NCBI GenBank assembly: GCA_014378155.1
Contig: JACMOF010000267.1
Location: 1 to 14,750, forward strand
Source of the DNA: Caulobacter sp.
GTDB taxonomy: Bacteria; Pseudomonadota; Alphaproteobacteria; Caulobacterales; Caulobacteraceae
Reading direction: 5' to 3'
DNA: 14,750 nt
Positions within the stretch are counted from its first letter, which is position 1, and every line of letters begins with the position of its first letter. This document shows, one piece after another, positions 13,126-14,750 of this stretch. The notes below the pieces were generated by a model. That model was not told the origin of the DNA and did no database searches. It saw only the letters and a program-made list of their open reading frames with translations. The position numbers and the translations under genes were made by a program.

Positions 13126-14750
13126 ATGACCGACCCCGTCGCGCCGCAAGCCAGCAACCGCGCCCTCGCCGCGCGGATCTGGCGCGAGTATCTCAAGCCC
13201 CGCCGCAATCGGCTGGCGGTGGCCCTGGTCAGCGCCGCGATCATCGCCGGCCTGAGCGCCGCCCTGGTCGAGGTGCTCAAGCCCGCCGTCGATCAGCTGA
13301 TCACCCACCCACAGCCCGGCGCCCTGGTGCGCATTCCGCTGCTGATCGCCGCGATCGCCATCGCCCGCGGCCTATTCCAGGTGCTGCAGACCACCTCGAT
13401 CAACCGTATCGGCAACGGCGTGGTCGGCGATATGCAGGTGCGATTGTTCGGTAGGCTGGTCCGCTCGGACCTGGCCCGGCTGCGCGGCGCCCATTCGGGC
13501 TCCTATGTCTCGTCGATGCTGTATGACGCCACCCTGATCCGCGAGGCGGCGACCAGCGGCGTGGTCAATTACACCCGCGAATTCCTGACCGTGATCGGCA
13601 CCCTGGTGGTGATGTTCCGGCTGGACTGGATGTTGGCGGCCGGCGTGCTGATCATCGCCCCCGTCGCCAGCCTGTTCATCCGGCGGTTCTCCAGAAAGAC
13701 CACCAAGGCCGCCAAGGGCGCCATGGGCGAGTCCTCCAACCTGTCGACGGCGATCATGGAAAGCCTGGACGGCGTCAAGATCGTCAAGATGGAGAACCGC
13801 GAGGCCTATGAGGAAGGCCGCGTGGCCGCCGTGGTCGAGCGCCGCCAGCGTCATCTAATCAAGGGCTCCAACGCCAAGGCCATGGCGGCCCCGGCCACCG
13901 AAACGTTCGGCGCCCTGATCACCGCGGCGGTGTTCGCCTATGCCGGTTGGCGAGCGGCCACGGGCGGCATGACCGCCGGGGTGTTCACCGCCTTCATCGC
14001 GGCCCTGGCCATGGCCCTGCAGTCGCTGCGCCAGGTCGCCAACCTGCAGACGGTGTTCAGCGAGGGTCTCACCGCCGCCCGCCGGCTTTTCGAGTCGCTG
14101 GACGTCGAGCCCGCCATCATTGATCCGTCCGACGCCAAGGCCTTGCCGGCCGGCGACGCGACCATCGTCTTCGACCAGGTCAGCTTCGCCTATGGCGCCA
14201 ACGCCCCGGCCCTGCACGACGTGTCGATCAGCGCCAAGCGCGGAGAAACCGTCGCCCTGGTCGGCCCGTCGGGCGGCGGCAAGAGCTCGCTGCTCAACCT
14301 GATCCCGCGGTTCTACGACGTCACCGCCGGGACGGTGACCATCGACGGCCATGACGTGCGCGACGTGACCCTGGAGTCCCTGCGCGACCGCATCGCCCTG
14401 GTCACCCAGGAGCCGTTCCTGTTCGACGACACCATCCGCGCCAATATCGCCTATGCCCGGCCCAGCGCCGCCGAAGACGAGATCGAGGCCGCAGCCCGCC
14501 AGGCGGCGGCGCACGACTTCATCCTGGAACTGCCGCTGGGCTACGACACGATCGTCGGCGAGGCCGGGGCGCGGTTGTCGGGCGGCCAGCGCCAGCGCAT
14601 CTCCATCGCCCGCGCCTTCCTGAAAGATGCCCCGATCCTGCTGCTGGACGAGGCGACCAGCGCGCTCGACACCGAGAGCGAGGCCCAGGTCCAGGCGGCC
14701 CTGGGGCGGCTGATGGCTGGCCGCACCACCATGCTGTTCGCCCACCCCCT
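13126..14750 (+). CDS. msbA: MsbA-like ABC exporter, TMD-NBD half-transporter (3' end cut by window edge)
   Basis: Inner-membrane ABC exporter with a fused transmembrane and nucleotide-binding domain; 541 residues visible, about 40-60 missing. MsbA homodimers flip lipid A core across the inner membrane. The transmembrane domain (about 10-310) has the expected hydrophobic segments, starting at about 20-42 and 55-75, and begins like MsbA (VLKPAVDQLI). The NBD shows Walker A GPSGGGKS (380-387), Q-loop TQEPFLF, signature LSGGQ (484-488), Walker B LLLDE (D508, E509) and H-loop H540. The residue after H540 is proline (AHP), where most exporters have arginine. The start is uncertain: ATG at 13126 is preferred on length; 13081 and 13099 are in frame; none has a ribosome binding site. 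Other lipid or drug exporters of this type cannot be excluded. Confidence 0.88.
   Translation, partial: MTDPVAPQASNRALAARIWREYLKPRRNRLAVALVSAAIIAGLSAALVEVLKPAVDQLITHPQPGALVRIPLLIAAIAIARGLFQVLQTTSINRIGNGVVGDMQVRLFGRLVRSDLARLRGAHSGSYVSSMLYDATLIREAATSGVVNYTREFLTVIGTLVVMFRLDWMLAAGVLIIAPVASLFIRRFSRKTTKAAKGAMGESSNLSTAIMESLDGVKIVKMENREAYEEGRVAAVVERRQRHLIKGSNAKAMAAPATETFGALITAAVFAYAGWRAATGGMTAGVFTAFIAALAMALQSLRQVANLQTVFSEGLTAARRLFESLDVEPAIIDPSDAKALPAGDATIVFDQVSFAYGANAPALHDVSISAKRGETVALVGPSGGGKSSLLNLIPRFYDVTAGTVTIDGHDVRDVTLESLRDRIALVTQEPFLFDDTIRANIAYARPSAAEDEIEAAARQAAAHDFILELPLGYDTIVGEAGARLSGGQRQRISIARAFLKDAPILLLDEATSALDTESEAQVQAALGRLMAGRTTMLFAHP

Overview
The window is GC-rich, densely coded bacterial chromosome. 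I infer an alphaproteobacterium of the Caulobacter type. The reasons are strong third-position G/C, several housekeeping genes of alphaproteobacterial character, a pmbA-cysQ-DUF4170 block next to an MsbA-type exporter, two upstream elements resembling the Caulobacter housekeeping -10 consensus GCTANAWC, and palindromic intergenic repeats of kinds common in this group. It looks like core genome. I see no transposase, integrase, phage gene, CRISPR array, rRNA or tRNA.

Left part (1-5482, minus strand). Two gene groups run leftward. The distal one, in order of transcription, is an SRPBCC protein, a NifU/IscU-N-like scaffold protein, yidD, then thrS, which is cut by the left edge. Three of these are tightly linked, with ATGA overlaps at SRPBCC/NifU-like and at yidD/thrS. 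The other group is cysS followed after 5 nt by a short-chain dehydrogenase. A large perfect inverted repeat (3183-3309) separates the two groups.

Middle part (5483-9817). cysS is divergent from folE (GTP cyclohydrolase I). Then come a secreted M14 metallopeptidase, a MAPEG membrane protein and a convergent DJ-1/PfpI-family protein. Inverted pairs of one GGGGACA...TGTCCCC palindrome family lie directly after the stop codons of both folE and the peptidase gene.

Right part (9818-14750). pmbA, cysQ and a small DUF4170 protein form a plus-strand operon. A third repeat family (12185-12317) fills the gap to a convergent HCX5R phosphatase. An MsbA-like ABC exporter diverges from that phosphatase and runs off the right edge. 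By general knowledge of alphaproteobacterial gene order, this end borders a lipid A / Kdo biosynthesis cluster; that cluster is not visible here.

Functional themes are translation (thrS, cysS), membrane and envelope biogenesis (yidD, msbA, possibly DUF4170 and cysQ), folate synthesis (folE) and probable detoxification (MAPEG, DJ-1-like). I found no convincing new multi-gene system. The most notable structure is non-coding: three unrelated palindrome families, always as inverted pairs, almost always sitting within a few bases of a stop codon, one of them with a compensatory base-pair change between copies.
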